From: Pseudomonadota bacterium
GTDB taxonomy: Bacteria; Pseudomonadota; Gammaproteobacteria; Burkholderiales; Burkholderiaceae_C
NCBI GenBank assembly: GCA_021845505.1
Contig: JAJZVU010000024.1
Span: 1 to 53,674 of the forward strand
Direction of reading: 5' to 3'
Length of the DNA stretch: 53,674 nt
In this document: piece by piece, positions 37,283-46,780 of the stretch
Layout: each line of letters starts with the position of its first letter
Position numbering within the stretch: position 1 is the stretch's first letter
The notes under the pieces: model-generated
Database searches by the model: none
What the model was told of the DNA's origin: nothing
Seen by the model: only the letters and a program-made list of their open reading frames with translations
Made by a program: the position numbers and the translations under genes

Positions 37283-39181
37283 ATGATCACCATCAGCGTG
37301 CTGTCGTGCAGCGGCCAGGCAGCCGATTCCGCGCTGCGCGCCGATTTCGACGAACTCGGCGGCACCATCGGCCGGGCCGACAACAACACCCTGGTGCTCC
37401 CCGACCCCGAGCGCAGCATTTCGCGGGTACACGCCCAGGTGCTGTTCCGCAACGGCGGCTTTGTCATCGTCGACCGCGGCAGCAACCCCATCGGTGTCAA
37501 CGGCAGCCAGCTGGGCAACGGCAAGGAGGCCCCGCTGGCCGCCGGCGACCGGGTGCAGATCGGCCCCTACGTGCTGACGGTCACCGCGTCGGCCGCTGCC
37601 GCGGCCGCGGCCGCCGGCGCGTCCGACCCCTTCGCCGACCTGTTCGGGCCCGCCAGCGCGCCGCCGACCGCCGCCCGCGCGCCGGCCGTCGCGGACCCCT
37701 TCGCCAACCTGGACGCAGCGCCGGCGCGGCCTGCCGCGCCGGCCGCGCCCCCGTCCGCCGCCGCGGGCTTCGCCGGCATACCCGACGACTGGGATCCCTT
37801 CGCCCCCGACCCCGCGCCGGCCGCGACGGCCCCCAGGCCCGCTGTGGGGGCGCTGGGGCTGGATACCGGCGCTGCGGCAGCCGAGCCGCTGCTGCCCGAC
37901 CTGCCGGGACACGGCGGGGGCGGCGGATCGATCGACAAGCTGTTCGGGCTGGCGGCCGGTGGCGGCGACCCGCTGGCCGGATCGCTGTTTGCCGAGGCAA
38001 CGGCCAAGCCGAACATGGCCAACGACGACGACCCGTTGCGCTCGCTGGACAAGGCGCCGACAGCCAGCGCCGCCACGACCGCCGACAACCTGTCGGACCT
38101 GCAGCGTCCGTTCACCGCGCCGCCGCTGATCCCCCAGGCCGTGGTGGACGACCCCGGCGACGACATGGTGCCGGTGGCCCGCGTCGCGGCACCGGCGCGG
38201 GCCAGCGCGCCACAGCCCTCGCCCGCCCCGGCGCCGCCACCGCAGCCCGGCCCCAGCGGGGCCATCCTGTCGTGGGAGGAGACCGGGGGCGAGGGCCACA
38301 CGATCATCCGCCCGAGCCAGGCAGGCGCGCGGGCCGCCTCCCAGCAGGCCGCGCAGCCGGCGCCGCTTGCCGCCCCGCTTGCCGCCCCGCTTGCCGCCCC
38401 GCTTGCCGCCCCGCTTGCCGCCCCGCTTGCCGCGCCGGTTGCCGCGCCGATCGCCGCGCCAGCTCCCGCGGCCTCGCCAGCCGCGCGGCCCGCAGCGATG
38501 CCGGCCCCCGCCGCCCAGGCGCCGGCCGCCCCGCCGCCGATGCCCGTTCCCGCAGCGCCGCCGGCGGCTGCCGACGGCGCTGCGCTGCAGGCGCTGCTGC
38601 AGGCCTTCCGCGAGGGCCTGGCGACACCCGATGTGCAGGTGGACTCGCTGACCCCCGAACTCATGCGGGTGGTCGGCGCGCTGCTGCGCGAGGCCGCCGC
38701 CGGCACCGTGGACCTGCTGATCGCGCGCGCCGAGGTCAAGCGGGGGATCCAGGCCGAGGCGACGATGATCGTCGCGCGCGACAACAACCCGCTGAAGTTC
38801 TCCCCCACCGCCGAGGTCGCGCTGAACTACCTGCTGCAGCCGCCAGCGCGGGGCTTCATGCCGGCCGAGCCGGCGATGCGCGACGCCTATGCCGACCTGC
38901 GGGCCCACCAGCTGGCGGTGGTCGCGGGCATGCGTGCCGCGCTCGAAGGGGTGCTGCAGCGCTTCGAGCCGGCCCAACTCGAGTCGCGGCTGACCCAGCG
39001 CTCGGCTCTCAAGTCGCTGTTGCCCGGCAGCCGCAAGGCGCAGTTGTGGGAGGTGTTCACCCAGTTCTACAGCCAGATCCGCAGCGAGGCCAGCGACGAC
39101 TTCCAGAAACTGTTCGGAGCGGCCTTCCTGCAGGCCTACGAAGAGCAGATCGACCGCATCGAACAGGGGGGGCGCTCGTGA
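37283..39181 (+). CDS. tagH: FHA-domain T6SS regulator TagH (ImpI/Fha)
   Basis: A 632-aa protein from ATG 37283, with GGAGGA upstream. An FHA domain occupies residues about 1-100: GGTIGRADNNTLVLPD, RSISRVHAQV and NGSQLGNGKEAPLAAGD include the phosphothreonine-binding Arg, Ser and Asn positions. A long Ala/Pro/Asp-rich linker (about 105-425) holds a 12-bp tandem repeat. The TagH C-terminal domain (about 435-632) carries LTPELMRVVGALLREA, ARDNNPLKFSP and SDDFQKLFGAAFLQAYEEQI. In HSI-I-type systems Fha is activated by the kinase PpkA and reversed by PppA; no ppkA is seen here. The stop overlaps the PP2C gene by GTGA. Confidence 0.93.
   Translation: MITISVLSCSGQAADSALRADFDELGGTIGRADNNTLVLPDPERSISRVHAQVLFRNGGFVIVDRGSNPIGVNGSQLGNGKEAPLAAGDRVQIGPYVLTVTASAAAAAAAAGASDPFADLFGPASAPPTAARAPAVADPFANLDAAPARPAAPAAPPSAAAGFAGIPDDWDPFAPDPAPAATAPRPAVGALGLDTGAAAAEPLLPDLPGHGGGGGSIDKLFGLAAGGGDPLAGSLFAEATAKPNMANDDDPLRSLDKAPTASAATTADNLSDLQRPFTAPPLIPQAVVDDPGDDMVPVARVAAPARASAPQPSPAPAPPPQPGPSGAILSWEETGGEGHTIIRPSQAGARAASQQAAQPAPLAAPLAAPLAAPLAAPLAAPLAAPVAAPIAAPAPAASPAARPAAMPAPAAQAPAAPPPMPVPAAPPAAADGAALQALLQAFREGLATPDVQVDSLTPELMRVVGALLREAAAGTVDLLIARAEVKRGIQAEATMIVARDNNPLKFSPTAEVALNYLLQPPARGFMPAEPAMRDAYADLRAHQLAVVAGMRAALEGVLQRFEPAQLESRLTQRSALKSLLPGSRKAQLWEVFTQFYSQIRSEASDDFQKLFGAAFLQAYEEQIDRIEQGGRS
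38366..38437 (+). repeat. 12-bp tandem repeat encoding LAAP in tagH
   Basis: CTTGCCGCCCCG occurs five times exactly (38366-38425), then once with one change (38426-38437), then twice in degenerate form. It encodes repeated Leu-Ala-Ala-Pro in the disordered linker. Copy number could change by slippage without a frameshift, because each unit is four codons. Confidence 0.95.
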
Positions 39182-39999
39182 GCGACACCGGCGACGACAC
39201 CACCTACTCGGATTCGCTGTTCGGCTATGGCGTGCTGCCGCAGGTCGAGCTGGCGCTGCTCACCCGGCAGGGCGGACGGCGCTACAACGAGGACGCCTGC
39301 GGCCACTGGCATTCCCCCCACGGCCTGTGCTGCGTGGTCGCCGATGGCGCCGGCGGCCACGGCGGCGGGCAGGTTGCCGCGCGGCTGGCGGTGCGCTCGA
39401 TCATCGAGAGCTACGCCCGCGCGGCGGTGGCCGAGGTGGAGGAGCTGCGGGCGCTGCTGCAATGGGTCAACGAGGAAGTCATCCGCCATCGCGGCGATGC
39501 CGAGGAACAGCGGCACATGCACAGCACGGTGGTCACGCTGATGGTCGACCTGGACCGCAGTTGCGCGATCTGGGGACATGTCGGCGACTCGCGCCTGTAC
39601 GTGTTCCGCCAGGGCGAGATGCTCGCCCATACGCGCGACCACAGCGCGGTGCAGGCGATGGTCGAGGCGGGGATGCTGCGCGCCGAGGAGTTGCGCACCA
39701 ACCCGCGCCGCAGCGAGCTGTACTCGGCGCTGGGAACCGACCCGCAGTACCTGAAGATCTCGGTCGTCAAGCGTCCGTGGAACCTGCGCATCGGCGACGC
39801 CTTCCTGCTGTGCACCGACGGCCTGTGGGAATGGGTCGACGAAGTCGACATCAGCGCAGCGCTGGCTCGCGCCGCCACCCCCGAGCAATGGCTGGCGCGG
39901 CTGGAGCAACTGGTGTTGCGCAACGCCGCGGCGGCGGGCAAGGTCGAGCACGACAACTTTTCCGGGCTGGCGCTGTGGGTCGGCAACTCCGGCGGCTGA
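39178..39999 (+). CDS. pppA: PP2C-family Ser/Thr phosphatase PppA (TagG)
   Basis: A 273-aa protein starting at GTG 39178, which overlaps the tagH stop. PP2C metal motifs are intact: GGRRYNEDA, VADGAGGHGGGQVAA, GHVGDSRLYVF and LLCTDGLWEWV, with the final acidic residue in EHDNFSGLAL. In T6SS it dephosphorylates Fha and lowers secretion, opposing PpkA. The partner kinase is missing from this window and must be encoded elsewhere, or phosphorylation control is altered. The following gene starts 25 nt later. Confidence 0.93.
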   Translation: MSDTGDDTTYSDSLFGYGVLPQVELALLTRQGGRRYNEDACGHWHSPHGLCCVVADGAGGHGGGQVAARLAVRSIIESYARAAVAEVEELRALLQWVNEEVIRHRGDAEEQRHMHSTVVTLMVDLDRSCAIWGHVGDSRLYVFRQGEMLAHTRDHSAVQAMVEAGMLRAEELRTNPRRSELYSALGTDPQYLKISVVKRPWNLRIGDAFLLCTDGLWEWVDEVDISAALARAATPEQWLARLEQLVLRNAAAAGKVEHDNFSGLALWVGNSGG

Positions 40000-40024
40000 C
40001 ACCCCACGCGACGAGGAACGAGCG

Positions 40025-40411
40025 ATGCCCATGCAAGTCTGTACCGGCGCCCAGATGACCTGCAGCTTCGGCGCTGCGCCATCGGTGTTCAGCGCCTCGT
40101 CGACCGACGTGATGACGACCTCGATGCCCGCCGGGGTCATCATGGACAACGTGCCGATGAAGAACGTGCCGTCCTTCGGAATGTGCACGTCGGAGGCCAA
40201 CCCGGCGGTCGCCGCGGCCACCGCGGCGGCCTTGGGCACGCCGACCCCGGCGCCCTGCGTGCCGGTGTTCCCGGCGCCGTGGGCGCCGGGCGTGCCCACC
40301 GTGCTGATCGACAATCAGCCGGCGCTCGACAACACCTGCCAGCTGATGTGCGCCTTCGGCGGAGTCGTGACCTTCGTGACTCCGGGCCAATTCACCCATC
40401 AGATCCCCTGA
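40025..40411 (+). CDS. PAAR-like DUF4280 tip protein
   Basis: A 128-aa protein. CTGAQMTCSFGAAPSVF at the N-terminus, DNVPMKNVPSFGMCTSEANP in the middle and NQPALDNTCQLMCAFGG near the end match the DUF4280 PAAR-like family with its paired Cys residues. Such proteins sharpen the VgrG spike and can carry effectors. It has no C-terminal extension, so it would be only the tip. It is placed between pppA and tssK, far from vgrG, with the start preceded by a GAGGAACGAGCG ribosome site. Confidence 0.9.
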   Translation: MPMQVCTGAQMTCSFGAAPSVFSASSTDVMTTSMPAGVIMDNVPMKNVPSFGMCTSEANPAVAAATAAALGTPTPAPCVPVFPAPWAPGVPTVLIDNQPALDNTCQLMCAFGGVVTFVTPGQFTHQIP

Positions 40412-40421
40412 AAACCCAACC

Positions 40422-41759
40422 ATGACCTGGCAAAACAAAGTCATCTGGTCGGAGGGCATGTTCCTTCAGCCGCAGCATTTGCAGCAGCACGATCGCCATC
40501 TGGCGGCGCAGGTGCATGCCCGCGCCAGCGCGCAGCTGCCCTACGGCTGGGGCTATGTCTCGCTGCAACTCGACAGCGCGGCCCTCAACCTGGGCAAGAT
40601 CGCGATCCTCGCGGCGCAGGGCGTGACCCCGGACGGAGTGGTGTTCGACATCCCCGGACAGGACGCCGCGCCGGCAGCCTTCGACGTGCCCGCCGACGCC
40701 CGCGACGAGCTCGTGGTGCTGGCGCTGACCCTGCAGCGGCCCGGGGTCGCGGAGACCGACGCCGAGGCCGATGCCACGTCGATGCCTCCGCGCTACACCG
40801 CGCTGGAGGTGCAGGTGGGCGACAGCAATGTCACCGGCCAGCGCGTCGTGCCGCTGCTGCTCGGGCGCCTGAACCTGCGCCTGATGCTCGCCCGCGACGC
40901 CCAGGAAGGTTATGCGAGCCTCGGTCTGTGCCGCATCGTCGAGCGCCGCGCCGACAACAAGGTGCTGCTCGATCCCTCCTACATCCCGCCGACCCTGCAC
41001 GCCGGCGCCAACGACACGCTGGCGGGCTACCTGCGCGAGGTGCACGGGTTGCTGCATCAGCGCGGCGAGGCGCTGGCGGCGCGGCTCGCCCAGCCCGGGC
41101 GCGCGGGCGTCGGGGAAATCGCCGACTTCCTGCTGCTCGAGGCCGTCAATCGCAACGAGCCGATGTTCGCGCTGCTGCGCCGCGCGTCGGTGGTGCATCC
41201 GCGGGAGTTCTACGCGGTCGGGGCGATGCTCGCCGGCGACCTCAGCACCTTCGGTGCGCGGCGCCGCCCCGAGCAGTTGCCCGAGTACCGGCACGACGAC
41301 CTCGGGCCGTGCTTCAAGGCGCTGATGGACGACCTGCGGCGCTCGCTGTCGATGGTGCTCGAGCAGACCGCGATCCCCATCGAACTGCAGGACCGCAAGT
41401 ACGGCGTGCGGGTGGCGATCATCGCCGACGTGGAGTTGCAGCGCAGCGCCCAGTTCGTGCTGGCGGTGGCGGCTCAGATGCCCGGCGACGCCTTGCGCAC
41501 CCGCTTTCCGGCGCAGGTCAAGATCGGCACCGTGGAGAAGATCCGCGACCTGGTCAATCTCCAGCTTCCCGGCGTGGCCATCCGTCCGCTGGCGGTGGCG
41601 CCGCGGCAGATTCCCTACCACGCCGGCTACACCTATTTCGAGCTCGAGACCCGCGGCAGCGACATGTGGAAACAACTCGAGACCTCCGGGGGAATGGCCA
41701 TGCACATCGCAGGGGACTTCCCGGGGCTGGAGCTGGAGTTCTGGGCCATCCGCGCCTGA
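40422..41759 (+). CDS. tssK: T6SS baseplate protein TssK (VasE/ImpJ)
   Basis: A 445-aa protein. It starts with NKVIWSEGMFLQPQHLQQHD, the TssK hallmark. RYTALEVQV, YIPPTLHA, FAL...ASVVHPREFY and the C-terminal VPYHAGY-like segment (QIPYHAGYTYFELE) follow. The trimer joins the baseplate to the TssL/TssM membrane complex. It lies 10 nt after the PAAR-like gene and is followed by tssL and tssM in the usual order. Confidence 0.97.
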   Translation: MTWQNKVIWSEGMFLQPQHLQQHDRHLAAQVHARASAQLPYGWGYVSLQLDSAALNLGKIAILAAQGVTPDGVVFDIPGQDAAPAAFDVPADARDELVVLALTLQRPGVAETDAEADATSMPPRYTALEVQVGDSNVTGQRVVPLLLGRLNLRLMLARDAQEGYASLGLCRIVERRADNKVLLDPSYIPPTLHAGANDTLAGYLREVHGLLHQRGEALAARLAQPGRAGVGEIADFLLLEAVNRNEPMFALLRRASVVHPREFYAVGAMLAGDLSTFGARRRPEQLPEYRHDDLGPCFKALMDDLRRSLSMVLEQTAIPIELQDRKYGVRVAIIADVELQRSAQFVLAVAAQMPGDALRTRFPAQVKIGTVEKIRDLVNLQLPGVAIRPLAVAPRQIPYHAGYTYFELETRGSDMWKQLETSGGMAMHIAGDFPGLELEFWAIRA

Positions 41760-41819
41760 GTGCGGCGACCACCGGCACGCGCGCAGGCGAACACACCCCA
41801 CAGCAGACGAGGCGGCTCC

Positions 41820-43202
41820 ATGTCCGACAACGACGATCCCTTCTCGGCCTTCGGGGCCGATCACACCATCATCAAGCCCAGCGCCGGACGCGGGCGCGCT
41901 CCGGCGCCCGCAGCGCCCGCCGCCCCTGCCCCTGCCGCGGCGCCGGCCGCTGCGGGCGAGCCCGCGAGCCCGCCCGCGCGCGAGGTGCCGATGGCGCTGG
42001 ACGCGCTGATGAGCGCAAGCCTCAACCCGCTGGTGTCGGCCGCGGCGCCGCTGCTGACCGCGGCGCCGCGCATCCGCGTCACCGCCAGGCACCCCAACCC
42101 CTCGGCGCTGCGCGAGGCGCTGGCCGAGGGAATCCGCAAGTTCGAGTCCCAGGCGCGCGCCCAGGGGCTTCCCAACGACCAGGTGATCGCCACCCGCTAC
42201 ATCCTGTGCACCATGCTCGACGAGGCGGCGGCGCTGACCCCGTGGGGCGGCTCGGGGGTGTGGTCGGCGCAGAGCCTGCTGGTGCAGTTCCACAACGAGA
42301 CCTGGGGCGGCGAAAAGGTCTTCCAGCTGCTCGGCAGGCTGGCCGAGAACGTGCAGGCCAATCGCAACCTGCTGGAGCTGCTGTATGTCGTGCTGGCCTT
42401 CGGTTTCGAGGGCCGCTACCGGGTGATCGACGGCGGACGCGCGCAACTCGACTCGGTGCGCGAACGCCTGTTCCAGATGCTGCAGCAGCAGGCTCCGAAG
42501 ACCGATCCCGAGCTGTCGCCGCGCTGGGCCGGAGTGGCCAGGAAGCCGTCGCGGCTGGTCGACGGCGTGCCGCAATGGGTCGTCGCGTCGGTGCTGCTGC
42601 TGCTGCTCACCGCGGTGTGGGGCGGCATGCGGCTGCGGCTGGGCGCGCAGGCGCAGCCGGTGTTCCAGTCGCTGGCGTCGATCCACGCGCCGGTGGCGAG
42701 CAACCTGCCGCCACCACCTCCTCCGCCGCCGGCACCCAGGCCGCGGCTGGCCGTGCTGCTGGCTCCGCAGATCCGGCAAGGCCTGATCCAGGTGGCCGAC
42801 TACGCCGACCGCTCGGTGGTCACCATCCACGGCGACGGATTCTTCGAGTCGGGCAGCGCGGACATCGCGCCGTCGGTGCGCAGCCTGCTGCCGGCGATCG
42901 GCCACGCGCTGGCCGAGGTCCCCGGTCGCATCGAGATCGCGGGCAATACCGACAACCAGCCGATCCATACCCTGCGCTATCCATCGAACTACGTGCTTTC
43001 GAAGGACCGGGCCGATGCGGTGCGCGACGTGCTGACACGCTACGTCCAGCCCTCGCGCATGCAGGCCGAGGGTCTCGGTGACACCGAACCGGTGGCCAGC
43101 AACGCCACGGCCGCGGGGCGGGCGAAGAACCGACGGGTGGTGATCACCCTGTACGTGCCCGCCCAGGCGCAGGCGAGCGCGCCGCAAGCGGCCCGCCAGT
43201 GA
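41820..43202 (+). CDS. tssL: T6SS membrane protein TssL with OmpA-like domain (ImpK)
   Basis: A 460-aa protein from ATG 41820; a longer frame from GTG 41760 lacks support. A Pro/Ala-rich N-terminus leads to the DotU domain (about 80-240: RYILCTMLDEAAALTPWG, FHNETWGGEKVF, LLELLYVVLAFGFEGRYR). One transmembrane helix follows (about 251-271), then a Pro-rich linker and an OmpA/MotB-like peptidoglycan-binding domain (about 330-455). The peptidoglycan-contact D of NTDN and R of SKDRA are present, although the usual H of HTDN is N. The built-in cell-wall anchor replaces a separate TagL. Confidence 0.96.
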   Translation: MSDNDDPFSAFGADHTIIKPSAGRGRAPAPAAPAAPAPAAAPAAAGEPASPPAREVPMALDALMSASLNPLVSAAAPLLTAAPRIRVTARHPNPSALREALAEGIRKFESQARAQGLPNDQVIATRYILCTMLDEAAALTPWGGSGVWSAQSLLVQFHNETWGGEKVFQLLGRLAENVQANRNLLELLYVVLAFGFEGRYRVIDGGRAQLDSVRERLFQMLQQQAPKTDPELSPRWAGVARKPSRLVDGVPQWVVASVLLLLLTAVWGGMRLRLGAQAQPVFQSLASIHAPVASNLPPPPPPPPAPRPRLAVLLAPQIRQGLIQVADYADRSVVTIHGDGFFESGSADIAPSVRSLLPAIGHALAEVPGRIEIAGNTDNQPIHTLRYPSNYVLSKDRADAVRDVLTRYVQPSRMQAEGLGDTEPVASNATAAGRAKNRRVVITLYVPAQAQASAPQAARQ

Positions 43203-43227
43203 TCCGCACTTCTGCCGGAATCCAAGC

Positions 43228-46200
43228 ATGAAAAAGATCCTTCGCCTGCTGTTGCAGCCCCTGCTGCTGGCGCTGTATGCCTTGATCGCCCTGTCGCTGG
43301 TGCTGTGGTGGCTGACCCCGCTGATCGGTTGGGGCACCCATCATCCCTTCGCCGGCATCGGCGCCAGGCTTGCGCTGGTGGGCGCGCTGTTCGCGCTGTA
43401 TGTCGCGCTGGTGCTGCTCGGCGCGCTGCATCGGCGCCGCCGCAACAAGGCACTGGTGCACGGGCTCAAGGGCGCCTCGGCCGCCAACCGCGAGACCGAG
43501 GTGCTGCGCCAGCGCTTCGACGAAGCGCTGAAGGTCCTCGAGGACAGCCTGCGCAAACGCGGACGCCGCTCGCTGTTGCGCCGCAGCCAGCACCTGTACG
43601 AGCTGCCCTGGTACGTGTTCATCGGTGCCCCCGGCTCGGGCAAGACCACCGCGCTGCTCAACGCCGGGCTGAATTTCCCGCTGGCGGCCAAGATGGGCCA
43701 GGCTTCGATCAAGGGCGTCGGCGGTACCCGCAACTGCGACTGGTGGTTCACCGACGATGCGGTGCTGATCGACACCGCCGGGCGCTACGCGCTGCAGCAG
43801 TCGGACGAGAAGGTCGACGCCGCGGCATGGGCGCAGTTCCTGGAACTGTTGAAGAAGACCCGCCCGCGCCGCCCCCTCAACGGCATCGTGCTGACGGTCA
43901 ACGTGCAGGACCTGCTGCAGCAGGCGCCCGCCGAGCGCAAGGATCATGCGGCGCGGCTTCGCGCCCGCGTGCAGGAGCTGCATGCCAAGCTCGGCGTGCG
44001 CCCGCCGGTGTACGTGCTGGTCACCAAATGCGACCTCATCGCCGGCTTCAACGAGACCTTCGACTCGCTGGGCCAGGAACAACGCGACCAGGTATGGGGC
44101 TTCACCTTCCCCTATGCGCCGCAGTCGCGCGAGCCCGCGCTGCGCGATTTCCCGAACGAGTTCGCGGCCCTCGAGAAGCGCCTGCGCGAGCGCCTGCTGG
44201 CGCAGATGCAGACCGAGCGCGATCCCCTGCGACGCGCAGCGATCTTCGCCTTCCCGCAGCAATTCGCCGGACTCAAGGGCCTGCTCGGCGGCTTCCTCGA
44301 GCAGGTCTTCGGAGGCAGCGGAGCGCTCGACCAGGGCGGACTTCTGCGCGGGGTGTACTTCACCAGCGGCACGCAGGAAGGCACGCCCATCGACCGCGTG
44401 CTGGGAACGCTGGCCCGCACCTTCGGCGTGGACAACCGGGCCGCGTCGGTCGCCTCGTCGCGCGGCAAGAGCTACTTCCTCTCCCGCCTGCTGCGCGAGG
44501 TGATCTTCAGCGAGCAGGGACTCGTCGGCGAGGACCGCCAGGCCGAGTCGCGCCGCCGGCTGCGCCGCCGGCTGGGCATGGCCGCCATGGGATTGGTCAG
44601 CCTGCTGGTGCTGGCGGGATGGAGCGTCAGCTACCTGCGCAACAGCGCGTACATCGCCGAGGTCGCCGCGCGCGTGCCCAAGCTGCAGGCCGCGGCCGAG
44701 TCGCTGCCGCCGGCGCAGGGCAGCGACCTGGCGAACCTGCCGCAACTGCTCGATCAGCTCGACGCGGCCGCCCGCTCGAGTTCCTTCGCGGTCTCGCAAC
44801 CGCCGCTGCTGGCCACCCTCGGCCTCTACCAGGGGGGCACCTTGCAGGCGGGAGCGCGCATCGGCTATCGCAACCTGCTCGAGCACGCGCTGCTGCCGCG
44901 GGTCGCGGCACGGCTGCAGGAGCGACTGCGGGCGGCGAACAAGGGCAATCTGGAATACGCCTACGACGCGCTGAAGGCCTACCTGATGCTCTACGAGCCC
45001 CAGCATTACGACCCCAAGTTCCTGTACGACTGGATCACCCTGGACTGGGACCAGAACCTGCGGTCGACCCTCGACCAGCAGCAGCTCGCGCAGCTGGCCG
45101 CCCACCTGGAGGCGGCGTTGAAACTCGGGCCGCCGCGCGCCATCGCGGTGGAGGACAAGCCGCTCGTCGCCAGCGTGCGCAACATGCTGGCGTCGTACCC
45201 GCTGTCGTATCGGGTGCTCAGCGAAATCGAGCGCGAGGGTGTCGCCGGCAACATCCCCGCGTTCACCATCGACGGGGCCGCCGGGCCGAATGCCGCGCTG
45301 GTGTTCGCCCGCGCCAGCGGCAAGCCGCTGACCGGCGGCGTACCCGGCCTGTACACCCGCAAGGGCTACTTCGACGCCTTCTCCCCCGCGGTCGACCGCG
45401 TCGCCAGGCAGCTGGCGGCCGAGCAGTCCTGGGTCCTGGGAATTCCCGCCGAAGGCGGCGCGCAGGGGCTGCTGCACGGCGACGCCCGGCTCGACCGCAG
45501 CGTGCGCCGCCTGTACCTGGAGAAGTACATCCAGCACTGGGACGACCTGCTGTCGGATCTCCGACTGGTCCAACTCGGCAGCCTGCACCAGAGCCTGGAG
45601 GTCGCGCGCACCATGGCCGCGGCCGACTCGCCGCTGCTCGGGCTGCTGCGCGGCATCAGCCGCCAGACCCAGCTCGCGGCGATGGCCGCCGCCCAGGGCA
45701 AGCATCCGGGGCTGGACAAGCTTGCGCATGCCGGCGCGAAAGTGGCGACCAGGGTCAATCCGCTGGCGCGCATGTTCGGCAGCGGCGCACCCGCCGGCGC
45801 GCAGGCCGGTGCGCCGGTCGAGCAGATGGTCGACGACCACTTCGCGTCGCTGCACCAGCTGTTCAGCGGCCAGCCCGCGCCCATCCAGGCGAGCCTGCAA
45901 CTGTTCCAGAATGCCTATGTGCAGTTGCATGCCATCGAGGTGGCCAAGCGCACCGACTCGCCGCCGCCGACCGCCGGGATCACCGCGCTGCGCGCGGCCG
46001 CCGGGCTGCAGCCTCAGCCCATCCGCTCGATGCTCGATGCCCTGCTCGACGCGGGAGCCAACCAGGGCAGCAGCGCGCAGCGGCAGAACCTGAACTCCCA
46101 GCTCAAGCCCGTCGCCCAGTTCTGCGCGCGGGCCATCGCCGGGCGCTTTCCCTTCGCGCCGGGCTCGTCGACCGACGTGCTGCCCGATGATTTCGGGCAT

Positions 46201-46770
46201 TTCTTCGGAGTCGGCGGCATGCTCGACCAGTTCTTCCAGCAGAACCTGGCCGCCCAGGTCGATACCAACTCGACTCCCTGGCGCTACAAGCCGCTGCCGG
46301 ACGGCACGGTGCCCCCCAGCGGCCCGGGGCTGATCGAGTTCGAACGGGCGCAGCGCATCCGCCAGGCGTTCTTCCCGCAGGGCGGCCAGAAACCGGGCTT
46401 CACCATCGACTTGCGCATGCTGTCGATGGACAGCGGGCTGCCTTCGGTCACGCTGGACGTCGACGGGCACAAGCTGGTGTTCACCGCCGGCGACCACACG
46501 GCCCAGCAACTCAGCTGGCCGAGCGCGACCGTGGCCTCGCAGATCCAGCTCAGCGGCGGCGACGCGCCGGTTCAGACCTTCAATGGCCCGTGGGCGCTGT
46601 TCCGGCTGTTCGACCGCTTCCAGATCCTCCCCGGCAAGCAGCCGGAGGACTTCACCGTGGTGCTGAACCTCGGCGGCAAGAAGGCGGACCTGGAGGTCCT
46701 GTCCACCAGCGCGATCAACCCGCTGCGGATGCCCGACCTGACGCGGTTCCGCTGTCCGGGCGCGCTCTGA
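43228..46770 (+). CDS. tssM: T6SS membrane-complex protein TssM (IcmF/ImpL)
   Basis: An 1180-aa IcmF-family protein. Two N-terminal transmembrane helices (about 12-32 and 46-68) enclose a short loop; a cytoplasmic GTPase-like domain follows with Walker A GAPGSGKTT (133-141) and a DTAGRYAL element. A third helix lies at about 450-470, and the remaining 700 residues are periplasmic. The Walker A motif is intact, unlike some TssM proteins. It forms the trans-envelope channel with TssL. In TssJ-containing systems the periplasmic end binds the TssJ lipoprotein, for which no gene is found here. Confidence 0.97.
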   Translation: MKKILRLLLQPLLLALYALIALSLVLWWLTPLIGWGTHHPFAGIGARLALVGALFALYVALVLLGALHRRRRNKALVHGLKGASAANRETEVLRQRFDEALKVLEDSLRKRGRRSLLRRSQHLYELPWYVFIGAPGSGKTTALLNAGLNFPLAAKMGQASIKGVGGTRNCDWWFTDDAVLIDTAGRYALQQSDEKVDAAAWAQFLELLKKTRPRRPLNGIVLTVNVQDLLQQAPAERKDHAARLRARVQELHAKLGVRPPVYVLVTKCDLIAGFNETFDSLGQEQRDQVWGFTFPYAPQSREPALRDFPNEFAALEKRLRERLLAQMQTERDPLRRAAIFAFPQQFAGLKGLLGGFLEQVFGGSGALDQGGLLRGVYFTSGTQEGTPIDRVLGTLARTFGVDNRAASVASSRGKSYFLSRLLREVIFSEQGLVGEDRQAESRRRLRRRLGMAAMGLVSLLVLAGWSVSYLRNSAYIAEVAARVPKLQAAAESLPPAQGSDLANLPQLLDQLDAAARSSSFAVSQPPLLATLGLYQGGTLQAGARIGYRNLLEHALLPRVAARLQERLRAANKGNLEYAYDALKAYLMLYEPQHYDPKFLYDWITLDWDQNLRSTLDQQQLAQLAAHLEAALKLGPPRAIAVEDKPLVASVRNMLASYPLSYRVLSEIEREGVAGNIPAFTIDGAAGPNAALVFARASGKPLTGGVPGLYTRKGYFDAFSPAVDRVARQLAAEQSWVLGIPAEGGAQGLLHGDARLDRSVRRLYLEKYIQHWDDLLSDLRLVQLGSLHQSLEVARTMAAADSPLLGLLRGISRQTQLAAMAAAQGKHPGLDKLAHAGAKVATRVNPLARMFGSGAPAGAQAGAPVEQMVDDHFASLHQLFSGQPAPIQASLQLFQNAYVQLHAIEVAKRTDSPPPTAGITALRAAAGLQPQPIRSMLDALLDAGANQGSSAQRQNLNSQLKPVAQFCARAIAGRFPFAPGSSTDVLPDDFGHFFGVGGMLDQFFQQNLAAQVDTNSTPWRYKPLPDGTVPPSGPGLIEFERAQRIRQAFFPQGGQKPGFTIDLRMLSMDSGLPSVTLDVDGHKLVFTAGDHTAQQLSWPSATVASQIQLSGGDAPVQTFNGPWALFRLFDRFQILPGKQPEDFTVVLNLGGKKADLEVLSTSAINPLRMPDLTRFRCPGAL

Positions 46771-46780
46771 GACCCCCGCG

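Noticed and set aside
38366-38437. Possible CRISPR-like array
   Set aside because: Units are 12 bp, directly adjacent without spacers and in frame inside a coding linker.
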